Shown: piece after piece, positions 49,664 through 62,600 of the stretch
Layout of the letters: each line of letters starts with the position of its first letter
Numbering within the stretch: position 1 is the first letter of the stretch
Source: Antitrichia curtipendula
Lineage: Eukaryota; Streptophyta; Bryopsida; Hypnales; Leucodontaceae
NCBI GenBank assembly: GCA_951230915.1
Contig: OX579641.1
Location: forward strand, 14,920,254 to 14,984,253
DNA length: 64,000 nt
Reading direction: 5' to 3'
The notes under the pieces: model-generated
The model's database searches: none
What the model was told of the DNA's origin: nothing
What the model saw: only the letters and a program-made list of their open reading frames with translations
Position numbers and translations under genes: made by a program

Positions 49664-50156
49664 AGTGTCTAATGGATGACACAATTTGCATCCGTGAGAA
49701 TCTTCAAGTGTCAACCATTTGTAGATTCAGAGCACTGAATTTTTTTTCTTGAATGTGTTGTATCTTTCGCAAGAATTGAACTTGACTGAAAGCCCTCAGC
49801 ACATCCAACTAGCACAAAGATGAAATTGAGATTGAGAATGAAAAATATTGTAATATTAGATCAAGGAAAGCAACTAGCAGTGTTCAAAATCACCCTATCC
49901 TTCAATGGATTCCTTCACTCCCAGATTTCCAAGAGGCCTTTTTTTATTTCTAAAAAATACCTAAACAAATTTTTCATGAGAAAAAATGCGGACATTTGTA
50001 ATGTAGGTTCAAAATCTACCCAAATAAATATGTGTTATTTTTGAATGTTTCACTTTCATATGCTCTTTTAGTATAATCCTCTGGTATAATCCTCTACTTG
50101 ATTATTAAATTAAAAATATATATAACTAAAAAAAATTAAATTAAAAAATATACATA
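49664..50156. other. AT-rich spacer, no gene recognised
   Basis: No supported features. It may hold the remainder of the candidate TTAACCCTTGAAGG element whose tip is at 49229. Confidence 0.4.
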
Positions 50157-51246
<1,090 letters not shown>

Positions 51247-51462
51247 CTGGTGCCAAATTGCATTAGAAAAAACAATCTAGCTAAAACACGCCAGAGAAAG
51301 CCAAAAAAAACTTGGATAAAATCGCCATATTCTGGATGAAAACCAAATAATACACTTGTGATATGTGCTAATGTGAAGTTTTCTATCCAATATGTGGATG
51401 AATGATGAAATTTGGAACACCATGGTAACATTTTATATTGCCACTTTTGTCACTTTTTAAAA
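51247..51462 (+). mobile_element. AGTGCCA-ended repeat copy
   Basis: Starts TGGTGCCAAATTGCATTAG and ends ATTGCCACTTTTGTCACTT. The interior matches 58378-58615 (ggatgaaa-tcgccatat, tgtgatatgt, ttttctatccaatatgtgga). Noncoding. Confidence 0.7.
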
Positions 51463-51560
51463 AAAAAGAAAAAGAAAAAGCCTTGGATATGAGTCATATG
51501 ACTCCTCCATCCTCAATCCCAATCCTCGAAATCACAGATAAGTCCCTTGTCCCACACACC

Positions 51561-51808
51561 GGATCTCGATAAATTGGTTGCACGAGATATTTCAGGAGGG
51601 GGGGTTGGGGTAAAACCTGCCCCTGTTTTTTTTGGTTTTTTTAAAGTAGAAGGGGACCTCCTACAGTAATTTGGGGCCGCAGGCTCCAAATTTGCCAAAA
51701 GAAATTTAAAAAAAAGCCTCCAGACCCCCTAAAATGAGAAAGCCAGAAATTTGAGAGGGCAAGGGCCCACCTCCTGAATTATCTCGTGCAACCAAAATAT
51801 TGAGATCC
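51561..51808. mobile_element. 248-bp element with 39-bp terminal inverted repeats
   Basis: GGATCTCGATAAATTGGTTG plus the following 19 bp are inverted at 51770-51808 with about four differences. Flanks ACACACC and CCACACC agree at 6 of 7 positions, so a 7-8-bp target duplication (hAT-like) is possible. A small internal hairpin (TTTGGGGCC-GCA-GGCTCCAAA) lies near 51670. No other copy in the window. Confidence 0.65.
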
Positions 51809-53299
51809 CCACACCTAGCAAAGCATAATACCTTCCCAGCAAGGGGAGGGAGGTCCATATTAATTGTGTGGTTATTGTACAGTGTTTATGCAGGGTCTCC
51901 CCTCCCCAACCATTATTAGCTTAATCACCGTCATTTTGTCCACGGTGGGCACCCCAAAATGGATGGGCAGACACAAGTTAAAAATAGTGAGGAATCTGAA
52001 TAGTCTGGTACAGAAGTAACAGAACAATAGCCTGGGCAGTGGCTTTTGCAGCTGAACGTCTTCAACAGTAGTCAACTCCGAGTGGAAATTCAACGCTGCT
52101 GGGGCCTCCCCCGGCCACCTTCCAATCAGGACCCATATACCTCCAACACCATTGCAATCACCTCTCGTGGATAGACACGTGGCTTGATCCCACATGCACA
52201 TCCACTTTAACCTCAAAATATTCACTCCAATGGCAAACAGGCCCAATTGGAACCTATTACCAAAAAAACAGAAGTACACTCACACTCTGTCACCCCAAAG
52301 CAGCATGCCAATAAGCTCATGCCACGTGGACGTATGCCTCAAATTGCAATAGCATCCTCGATTATACTTACTTTTAAATACACACGGTCATTTTTTTCAA
52401 GAAAAATAAGGAAAATAAATGTAAACTTTAAAAAACAGAAAATTGAAAAAGCAAAATAATACAATAGCTTTTGGCACTTTAGTTTGCAAAAAAGGAATTA
52501 TTGTGAATATAGATGTAAATATAGGACAAATCAATGTACCAACATTCAAAAAATATATTCATTCATTTGTGCGAACCATGGCTACGTAGATCGAATCACC
52601 ATGCTATGTTATAGGGGTGAATATTCATAATTGCAATTAGTGGCAATTAAGGAAGGAGGCTTCATAAAATGTAAGCATTTTAATAAATTTATTTATTTAT
52701 TTAAAAATTAAAAATTAAAAAAAAAAATTATTATTTTTTAATATCCCAATTTGCATTTGTCAATGTGTCAACGTATCAACATATCAACAAAGAGCACATC
52801 AAAGGATGAATTGCTACTTAAATGCCATTGTTCCTAAAAGCAACTTTGCAAAGCCTATTGTTGCTATTTCTACCTTTGATTATGCTAAATTCACCTCCCA
52901 ATGTGTCAAGGCAAACAAACTAATCTCTCATAAATTGAAACTAAACAATGAGAGGTTGATTTGGTGGTGAAAATTAAGTCTTGAGAGGGTGGTGGAAATA
53001 GTTAATTGCAACATAAACATTTTAGCCATTTTTTTGCCAAAACCTTATATGGTTCAAAGGTCAATGACAAGCCTATAGGAAATTTGAGAGTTGTTTTGAA
53101 CAACTTTTTGCCATATTCATCCAAGCTTGGACCTAGAATTTGCCAAATCTTTCTTATTATAATAAATTATGTAACTCAATCGAATCATTGGGGATCAATT
53201 AGATTTAAATTTTTTTTAAATTAGACTTTTTCATCCTACAATTGATTACTCAATCCACGATATTTTAAAAATGATGCTAGTCCCATGATGGAAATAGGT
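51809..53299. other. Spacer, no gene recognised
   Basis: 51850-52350 is GC-moderate but without a coding signal; 52350-53300 is AT-rich. The longest frame (51872-52279, minus) shows no domain. Confidence 0.35.
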
Positions 53300-54102
53300 C
53301 TGTTTGCCTTAAATCACACACTTTACATCAGAGTGAAATCAAATTCGCACATGAACGTCATGTTCAGAAATATCATCCATCCATCCATCTACACCGTTTC
53401 TCATCCGCTGGATGGACGGCTGCATATAGCCCCATGCAGACCACGAGCGCGGCCAACACGACGAGCGCGGCCTCATATAATGGCGCAGCCTTGGACTGAG
53501 CGCAGTTGCGATCCTGAAGTCAAGCTTCTCCTCCTCCTCTTCAACTGCCGGCGAACTTCGCCTTGACAAAATAGACCGAGCACACATACACACACATCTC
53601 CTGTCGCGCCTCCAAATTCTATATCTGGCGAGCCACGCCGCTCCGCAAACTTAGGTGGACTCGCAACTAACGAATTCTCAACGTCGCAAACACCTCTCTG
53701 CGCGTCATCAGTCGTCGTCGCCGATTACCAATCATGCGGAGCTTTGCGCGTGAGCGTCGTGCGCGTCCGTTTCGTCGGGGAGGGCCTTTTGTAACCAGTC
53801 TCGTCGCAAGAGTCCCGTCGTTTGCTTCGTTTCCTCTCTTGTGAAAGCTTTGAATCCGCTGTGGTGTGAGTCTCTGCTGCTGAATTATCGCAACGAATCG
53901 GATGCACTGCTTCATTCCACCGGCGGAGTGACTCGATTACCCTCAACTTAGCTTTTGTGGGTTGTATGATTTTAGTGAATTGCGTGTGTGAGGACTACTG
54001 TGCTGCTGTGGGGAGGTGGCGGAAGGAGTTTTGATTTAGTCGTGGGAGTACTGTACTGGTGACGATTTGCGAGGCTCTCTGGTTTAAAGAGAATTGGTCA
54101 CG
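53300..54102 (+). promoter_or_regulatory. Dof gene upstream region and presumed leader
   Basis: Sharp rise in GC and CpG from about 53400. A TATA-like catataatgg lies at 53472-53481 next to a repeated ACGAGCGCGGCC. If transcription starts near 53500 the leader is about 600 nt and holds three upstream open frames: 53734-53844 (36 codons), 53902-53931 (9 codons) and 53966-54034 (22 codons). An intron in the leader cannot be excluded. Confidence 0.45.
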
Positions 54103-55281
54103 ATGCATTTGCCGTTGGCGCATTTGAGTGGTTTTGAGGAGCATGAGGACGAGGAGCTTCAAGCTCAGTTGCAGGCGCATTCCGGTAGCCAGCACTCTCA
54201 TGAGGACGAAGACGGTTCCCAATCGCATTCGCAATCGCAAGGGAGCAAGGAAGGCAGCGGGGGCAGTGCTCCAGACGGGAGCAAGCCTCCCAAGGATCTC
54301 CCTTGCCCACGCTGCCAGTCCATGAATACGAAGTTCTGCTACTACAACAACTACAGTGTGAACCAGCCTCGTCACTTCTGTCGCAACTGCCAGCGCTACT
54401 GGACCGTGGGGGGCACCCTCCGTAACGTTCCCGTGGGCGGCGGTAGCCGCAAGAAGTCGAGGACGAGGAGCCGGAGCGATCCTTATTACCGGCCGGGATC
54501 TTCCCCGGCGCCAGCCGGCAGCGACGGTGGCGAGAGTGACGCTCACCACGCAGCCATGGCGGGCGCCATGGCCGATATGGCGCCATTGCACGGCCAAGAG
54601 GGCGCGTTCGACGCGAGCTTCGGTGAATTTCCATTTCACCCATCTCAGATGGCGGCCTTTCTGCAGCTCGCTCTCCATCAAAATTCTGGTTTGGGCATGG
54701 GCATGGGCACTTTTCCGCCTGCGTTTCCCATGACGGGAGAAGACGAAGCGTTTTACGAAGCTTCCCAAGGTGGGTTTCTGAATAACATGATGTCAGCCGG
54801 GTTGTTTATGCCGGAGCTTGAGCCTGCGCACATGGCGTTGATGTACAAGGCGACGTTGATGGCGGAAGCGCAGCGGCTGCAGACGATGGCGCGGCGTCAG
54901 TCGGCCGCGCAAGCGGCCGCTTGGGCGGCCGAGGAGCGCGAATGCAAGCCCGCGGTCGCGCCGTTGCCCAGCGTGCATCCCGCGATGGAAGCCGAGCTTC
55001 GTCGCCAACAATCCCACCGGCGACCCGGATTCTGGGAAACCGCGCTCATGCACAGCCGCCCGAGCAGCAAAACCGCGCGGCCGGGATCGTCTTCTCAAAT
55101 CCCGTGGGACGGCGAAACCAAGCCGCTCGTGCAACAGGAGCCGCACGAACTCGAACACGAAGAGAACTCAAACGCCGCGCACGTCGCGGCCGCGGCCGCG
55201 TTCTCGTCGCAAGCCAACTACGTCGATGAAACCACTTCCTGGGGAAGTGACTTGAATGGCACCCCAGAGATGTACTATTAA
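54103..55281 (+). CDS. Dof-type zinc-finger transcription factor
   Basis: Plant-specific nuclear DNA-binding protein; the Dof domain recognises AAAG cores. Single exon, 392 residues, ATG at 54103 (cacgatgc), stop TAA 55279-55281. Residues 1-60 are His/Glu/Gln/Ser-rich and acidic. The Dof finger has Cys at 68, 71, 93 and 96 (C-x2-C-x21-C-x2-C) within [20 protein letters not shown], then [19 protein letters not shown] and [17 protein letters not shown], a basic tail that may act as nuclear signal. The [16 protein letters not shown] stretch resembles cycling-Dof (CDF) proteins, but I cannot see the CDF C-terminal motifs. The rest is Met/Ala/Gln-rich, ending [17 protein letters not shown]. Codon third positions are strongly GC-rich, unlike the surrounding DNA. 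No frameshift. Confidence 0.96.
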   Translation: MHLPLAHLSGFEEHEDEELQAQLQAHSGSQHSHEDEDGSQSHSQSQGSKEGSGGSAPDGSKPPKDLPCPRCQSMNTKFCYYNNYSVNQPRHFCRNCQRYWTVGGTLRNVPVGGGSRKKSRTRSRSDPYYRPGSSPAPAGSDGGESDAHHAAMAGAMADMAPLHGQEGAFDASFGEFPFHPSQMAAFLQLALHQNSGLGMGMGTFPPAFPMTGEDEAFYEASQGGFLNNMMSAGLFMPELEPAHMALMYKATLMAEAQRLQTMARRQSAAQAAAWAAEERECKPAVAPLPSVHPAMEAELRRQQSHRRPGFWETALMHSRPSSKTARPGSSSQIPWDGETKPLVQQEPHELEHEENSNAAHVAAAAAFSSQANYVDETTSWGSDLNGTPEMYY

Positions 55282-56644
55282 GGATCTTCCTACTTCTCCT
55301 GTAACATTGACCAGAGAACATCCGTCACCTTGGTTTTCTCCAATGTTGTATATTCGTAGCTTGTACAAATACTCTTACAGAAAGAAACAGAGCCCCCCCT
55401 CCATCCACTGGAAAGCTTTCCAGGTTGCGCACAAGCGGATTTCTCAAGCTCAAGGAGCTCGAGTACGTGACAATGCGCTCCACAGCTCGAATGGCAGCGA
55501 ATTGTGAAGAGTTTCAAATGGCGATGGGGATGGTGGGACAAGCCAAAAATTCGGGAGGTATGCAGGATTCAGGCAGGCGAGTGTATGGTTTTCGGACATA
55601 ATTTTTGATCTCGAATCTGTAAGTGTAACCAATTTAGGATTTGCAAGGGGGACGCATCCAAAGAGATTGAACGAGCTACTGATATCAGTTGGGAACCGTG
55701 TTTGTGGAGGTGGCTTGAAGAATCTCACAATCTGAATGTGTAAGGCGCTCTCTTGGAGCGCTCTCAAAACTCTTTTTTTTCATGAATGAGGATCTCCCTC
55801 CTTTTGTGTTGCTGTCATGGCCAGCTTCAAATATTCCAATCTTGTAACTTAAAAAAAAAATTGTATCATTTTTGAACACAACGTGTGTTGGCTTTGGGTT
55901 TCCTCGAGGAGTTCCCTGTCACTTCCCACTCTCAAAGTGTTGTGTGAATTGTATCGTCAATTTCAACAGAACTTGTGCTGCGTCACCGTCAAATTTTCCA
56001 GTCTTAGTTGGTATAAATTCTTGTGTCTGTGTCTTTGTGTACCCAAGGTTTTGTTTTTGTAGTGCTGTTTACTTGCCTCTTCTTTTTGTACTTCTGTTTC
56101 CAGTCTTGTGTGTAAATTGCTGTAAATATTTCAACGCAACTTGTGCTGTGTCTTTTTTTTTTCATTTTTTTTTTCTTTGGTAGTATTGTCACCTTGCCAC
56201 GTTTTTGTCATTTGGTACCCTTCCAAATGCTATGATCATATGTTCTTGAGTGGGGATTTCTAGTTCCATGATCTCCTGGCACGCCGTGGTTTTTATTGGG
56301 CACCTTCCTAATTCTATCATGTGTCTGTCATATGTATGAGTGGGAATGACCACCGATGAAAAGTTGGCTCTGATAATATTCTGAAGGATCTTCCTAGCAT
56401 TGTTTTTTCTTCTGGCTATCTAAACTTAAAGCAGGTGACCCCTCCTTGCATTGTTTTTTTCTTTCTTTCTTTCTTTTGGCTATCAAAAGAAGGTGCCACC
56501 TACTTCATAAAACCAAAGCAAGTGACACCTGCTTTTTGGTAGCCAAAAGGAAAAAAGAAAAAAAAGTGGTACTGAGTACATGAGTACCCTACAAATGATG
56601 ATGGACTTGTTCGAGGGTGACACTCAGGACATTGGGGGCCTCAG
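55282..56644. other. Dof 3' flank and convergent intergenic region
   Basis: Probably contains the Dof 3' UTR (T-rich to about 55870) and the 3' UTR of the convergent TTC39-like gene. A diverged repeat pair lies at 55939-56000 and 56103-56160 (caac-g-aacttgtgctg). An inverted repeat pairs 'cttttggctatcaaaag' sequence near 56410-56490 with aggtagcc-type sequence at 56530-56560. No further gene seen. Confidence 0.4.
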
Positions 56645-59600
56645 TCAGTGGAATCTTTTGAGCCGCTCACCGACCACAAATTTGAGGCGTGTTTGGAACT
56701 CATGGAAGGGGAAGGAAGTGCTTTTCTCCAACAATCCTAGCCCATCTCCAGATGTGTCTCTGTCCAGCAGAAGCGATCCCAACTCGTAGCAGGCGTACGG
56801 TGCAATGTTTCTACCACAGCAGGAGAAGAAAAAAAAGGTCAATTTGATTCAAATACAATCACAATGTTTCTACCACAGCAAATTAAAAAAAAAAAAAGGT
56901 CAATTTGATTCAAATGTGATCATGCATGTTTGAATGAGAAGATTTGTGTTTGAATGGCATGCTCATGTTTGAATGGTAGTGTGGGCTTTGTTTGTACTTG
57001 TGGGTCGGTGCATAATTTGTGTTTGAATGGCATGCTCATGTTTGAATGGTAGTGTGGACTTTGTTTGTACTTATGGGTCGGTGCATAATTGTGTTTGAAT
57101 GGCATGCTCATGTTTGAATGGTAGTAATGTTTGTACAAGTGGGTGCGTGCGTATTGGTTCACATACCCGAGGCTTGGTGGTAGAGTTGCTTTTGATCCCA
57201 TCAGGATGTCAGTAGCTGCCACCACTTTTCGCAAGTGCTCCTCAGCTGCTTTTGTTGCTGTCAGATTGAGCAGGCAAAGGGCTAACAAGTACCTGTTTGC
57301 AGTGCACCACCTTAGAAACAGAAATTCCATACAAAAAAACAAACAGATTGCACCACCTTAGAAACAGGGAATCCATACAAAAAACACAGCGAGAATTATG
57401 ACATGCATTTGTCAAAGCTCACAACTTCATCCCTATGTAATTTCAAGCTGCAAAATCTCAGTCTTCACATACCAGTCCCCTTCCTCAAAAAGAGAATTCA
57501 AATCGGCCCTGGACTAACTTACTATTCAGAATGCAGTGGTTTCTTGTAATGCAACATGATATGCCATAAGGTGGAAACACCCATTCCCGTCCACTGCACC
57601 CAATTCCGTCACCATGTACCAACACAGTACATTCTTAGTACAAAAATGTGCACCCTTGGTACATCATGACGGAATTGGGTCCAGGGACGGTTCAGGGTCT
57701 CTTCACCTAATGATAGACTGGCAGAAGTTGAACCTGCACATGATCATGCTGGCTTCGACCCAATTGTGCTCGACAGATGGTTTCCTGCTGCTAGACGCGT
57801 GTGCTGGAGTGTTTACTGCACTGCCAATGCTAACCGCTGAACCTTTTCGACCTTCCTCCTCCATGGCACCTTTGCTGTAGAACTGCAAAGGTCTTTCCAC
57901 AGGCTTTTCCATGGTTGGATCGTCTTGGCTTGGGGGAACGGGCTCAACCTGAAAAAAACAATACTAGATTAATTTGCTCGTCAACGGATCAAGTGTAAGA
58001 TGGCAAAAAGTTTGAGTGCAATGTAATAGACTCTATAGGCACACAAACTTTGTTCAGGTGAAGCCAGTGCTTACTTACCCTATTCTCTCACACACTATTT
58101 TTTTCTTACCTCCAAATTGGGAATCCGTTTGGCAGTTCTCATGTGTCATGACTTAGCATGTCTAAAACTATAATCTTAGGTGAGTGCATTAGGTTGAATT
58201 CAACCAAATCCCAATCATGTCAAACCTTGTGGGTGTGAAGTGTTCGTCACACCTACCAAACTTTGTGGTAAGAACATTTAATAATCAGACAATCTAAAAT
58301 TAGTTTGTATGATTTTGAATTTGGGTTCGTTTGAACCCAAATTACTTACAATCAATTTTTATTTTTTTTTAACTATCTAGTGCCAGATTGCATTAGAAAA
58401 TATAGTTTGGCTAAAGAATGGCAAAAAATTGTGAAGTTTTTTGTCAAAAAAATTTGAAGAAAATAAATAAATTGGATGAAATTGCCAAATTGTAGATGAA
58501 AATAGAATTAGAGACATGTGATATGTACAAGTGCGATATTTTCTATCCAATATGTGGATGAATGCTAAAATTTGGAACATCACCATAACATTTTCTATTG
58601 CCACTTTGGCACTTCATAAATAATGAAAAACAAACCATGCTTACAATAATCTTTATGTAAAATCAATTAGCCGATGGTTAAACCTCTAAAGTCTCTTAAG
58701 GCCTTTTTTCATAAAAGAACACACTCAAAACTTCTATTTCTATTGCAAAGAACAAGAAACTTTCAAATTTTATTTTTATTTTCATATTTACTAATAGGAT
58801 CTTGTACTACACTAGTATAAGTATATGTGGAAGACATTTCAAAAGCTTTGTCCCTGTAGATTTCAAGATACTTGCATTTAAAGTGAAGAAAATGTTTTAT
58901 TTCATACCTTGTATGACTAGATTATAAGATTTTGAATCTTTTTAGCTTAAAATTTTTGCACTTTTGATATTGAATTTAAAAAAAATAATGTTTAAGAAAT
59001 GGTTTGAAAGTCTAGGAAAAATATTCCAACAATTCCAACAAAGAAATTTGATTTTCATTTTAAAAAAAATTGTTAAGTAGAAGCAAGTATGAGATTGAAG
59101 GAAAAAAATAGATTGTTAATAGCTTAAAGAAGGAATTAAAAATACTAACTCCAACAATGAGATTGTTTTAGAAAGCATACTAAATATTGTGGAACTTTTT
59201 CTTTTTGAAAATTTTGAAAATTGAGTTCAAAAACAAATTTAGTATGTTGTTATCTTAGGAAGAAGCTACGATTGCCCACAAATCAAGAAGTTTTATAATT
59301 TTCAATTCACTAATGCAAATGAAATGAATTAAAGCCTTCTATTTAGACAAAAATATAATATATAGAGAGAATTAATTAATTAATTTGATTAGATTCTGTG
59401 TATTTTCTTTGCTGCTTGGTGGGTTCCATTTTGTACTCAAGATGGCATAACTTTTGCTCCTAAGTACTTAGCAAAATAAAATTATATTCTCTAAAAGCTA
59501 ATTTAGTTTCCTATCTTAAGAAAGAGTTTCAAAAAATCACAACAAAAACTGAGACCTACCCAAAATCCATTTTGTCCCTCGTAGTGGCAATGGGACTTTA

Positions 59601-62600
59601 GGGGCATCATCAAACACTGTAATCAAAGATGGAAAATGTGCCACACACCTGTGCCTAGTATTTGCAACAAATTTGTCTCTCTAGCTCATAGGAATAGAAG
59701 TTACAAGCATCTCAAACTTGACAAAAGATGAAAGGTGAACAATTATTTTAACATAAATTTCATTTAGTTAACAACCACATTTTACCACTATGGCCCACAC
59801 ATGAGGATTTGTACCTTGGCAACAAGTGTGAGGTCTAAGAGGGACTGTGGTTTGCTATGTTGATGGATTTCAGCATCAATATGGGCCATCAACTCTTCCA
59901 ATCTCAACTGATTCATGTGGTGAAAGCCGTTGTAGACAGCAATTAATTCCAAGGCGGGATGTAATGGAACCTGTGCCCCCACCATGTAATTTTGAGCCAA
60001 ATGCAAGATTTTGGTAGGGATAAACTTTATTAAACAAAGCTGTGAGTTCATTAGCCAATTTATTACAAAATTATTGCGAATTTGCAAAAATTAGCCACAT
60101 TTACCAATTACAATAAGTTGCTACAAGTACATCAAAGAGTTTGGAAAATTTTGCATAAAAATAACTACCAAATCATGTGTGGAGTTAGTGGATAGCATAA
60201 TTTCAGTTTCTAGCAAGTTTTTGCCAAAATCTTACCTGGATTTGGTAGTGGCTACCAATACACTAGGGAAAAAAGGATTTTTCTGGGATGAAATAGCCAA
60301 AAACATCTCCAAGAAATATTAGATTTGACAAATTTTGAATGTAGTCTACTAATTTTAGATAGAAATATGGATGAAAGTGCATATCATGTTGGGTTGTAAG
60401 AAAAAGGGGTGATTGATCCGACTGACCTGAGGTTTCATTTAGGGTGCAGGTCGCTCTACCAAGGATTTAAAACATTAAAAAACATTAAAAATTCACCGGT
60501 TCCCCGTTCACCATGAAGAACAGGTCAACTTCGGACGATACTTCCTTGGTGGTCTGCCAACCCACTTTATTGGTTGGGCATTCTTGGGCAGGCCGTCTCC
60601 AAAACGTGTCTGTTTGACGATTCCCCCTTTCCCAAAGATCAAGGGTGCCCACAAAAATTATTGGCGGTTTCTTTGTTGGTTATGGACCGAAGTGCATTGA
60701 CAAGCTCAGAGAGGCTTAGAGAGGCTTTGACAAGTTTTGAGTAGGACGTCACTCAAAAAACAAGCCAATGCTTCAGGGACAAAGCCTCTCTAAGCACGGT
60801 TACTTGTTTCTCACAGCCTTGATATCTCAGTATTTTTAGGAGCCATGTAATGGCCACATCTTCATGCTCATCCATGTTTCTTGGACTAGTGTAAAAGTTG
60901 ACATTGAACAAAATGAGGTAAAGTAAACACATTTGAATTCTGTACCAACTAAGGTGTAGAAAATCTTTTCATCTCAAGCTTGCCTTGTTGCTAGAACATC
61001 TGCATTTGTGCGTTCTTGTCGCTTGGACTTCACTGATTTTATCCTGTTTGTGTCACTACTCGGAGAAAAAACTTGGAAATATATTCATGCAGTGCAGTAA
61101 TATATCAGTCTGCACTGATACAAAATAGGTGACACTGGCAAACTAGTGTCAGACGCACTGATAAGATAAATCAGTGTAGTGTAAAGCCGGCATTGAATAG
61201 AACGAGGTAAAACAGAAGAAAATCTGGTTTATGCACCAATTCAGGTGAAGGATTTCTGTTCATCTCAAGCTGGTTGCTTCGATCTGTGCAACTGAATTTG
61301 CTCTCCAGTGTGTCGACGGATGGAATTGGAACGACCGCAGAGTGAGCCACAGAATACGACAAGCTTTCCTAGTGCTTCAAGGTCATAAGGCCAGCACAGG
61401 AGTAAGGAAACAAGCTCACAGGGAGTCAAAGCTCACCAAACCAAGCGTGACGTAGTCGGTTGACAAACGGTTGACGTAGAGCTCCATGGGTGAAAGTTTC
61501 CCCTTTTTCGCACTCAATAATACCGAAATGTCCTCCAGCATACGACCCCCCTCTTGCCTCGAGCCTGGATCACTGGATTCCCACAAACAAGCGGACCTCA
61601 GACAGCAGAAAAAGGCCTTGAACCAAACAGTCTCCTGCACGGTCAATAGATCACCACTGTATTCTCTCAGTTTCAGATACGGAGTATTACCCTAGCTTCT
61701 GTAAAAGTCACGCATGAACATGTTCAAATTGGGATATGGGGGCAATGGATTCATCTCACCGTCATTACTCTGGTAAAAACGTGGGAAGACATCTAACAGT
61801 CTAAATCCAGAATACATAAATCCAAACTTAGTCTAAACTATGGTCTTCACAGAATACTCAACCATCCTTCTAAGGGTGGTAAATGTAGCATCTATCACTT
61901 CGTTGGCGTGATGAAGCTACAGCCTCCCGGTCAGTTAGCACTTAGCAGATCTTAGCAGTTAGCACTTGCATTACTTAAAGATAATGCCAGGCAGTGTCTG
62001 CTTTACGACACGCAATATGTACTAAATAGTACTTGAGCAAGAACTGCTGAAGTGTTCTTAGCTTAATCTCAACCTGCTGTTAGGGATTAAGCAAGTTTAG
62101 GATGTTTAGGACCAGAAACTGAGCCGGGTTGTCTGGGATCTGCAAAAGACGCTGTAGAGATTGCGAGTTTCTGTTCGGTTGCCTGGCCATCATTGGCTGG
62201 AGCTAGGACCCTGTAGCAGAGGGCCCATGCAAGCGCACGGACGGTACTTTGATTCACTGCCCAGAAATCAGACACGCCAGCCAATATTCTCTTGCACGAT
62301 TGGCTGGGTTTCACCATGCAACCAAGGGTGGCATTTTCCACTATTTTATGTTGCAATAATAGCTATAAATCTGTATACTGAGCTGTCAGATACTCCGTAC
62401 TACCAAAGCAAACTGGGAAGTGTGAGCATGTAAATTTCTCTCACGAAAATATGGGTTGAAACAGTGTAAAGGTTTGCAGCATGTGACACGAGGGCTAGGA
62501 GGAGTAACCTTGAAGAGGGAGTCAAAGCACATGGCCGCCTTGTCATAATGGCCCTGTAACATTAGACACCAACCCATCTCTTCCAGCATAAGATTTCGAA

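Noticed and set aside
51872..52279. 135-residue minus-strand open frame in GC-moderate DNA
   Set aside because: No motif, no splice context and no conserved pattern that I recognise; length is within chance for the composition.
61670..62400. TACGGAGTA near 61678 and TACTCCGTA near 62390, a possible Stowaway-like inverted pair
   Set aside because: The match is only nine bases and does not extend, and no TA-bounded consensus interior was found.
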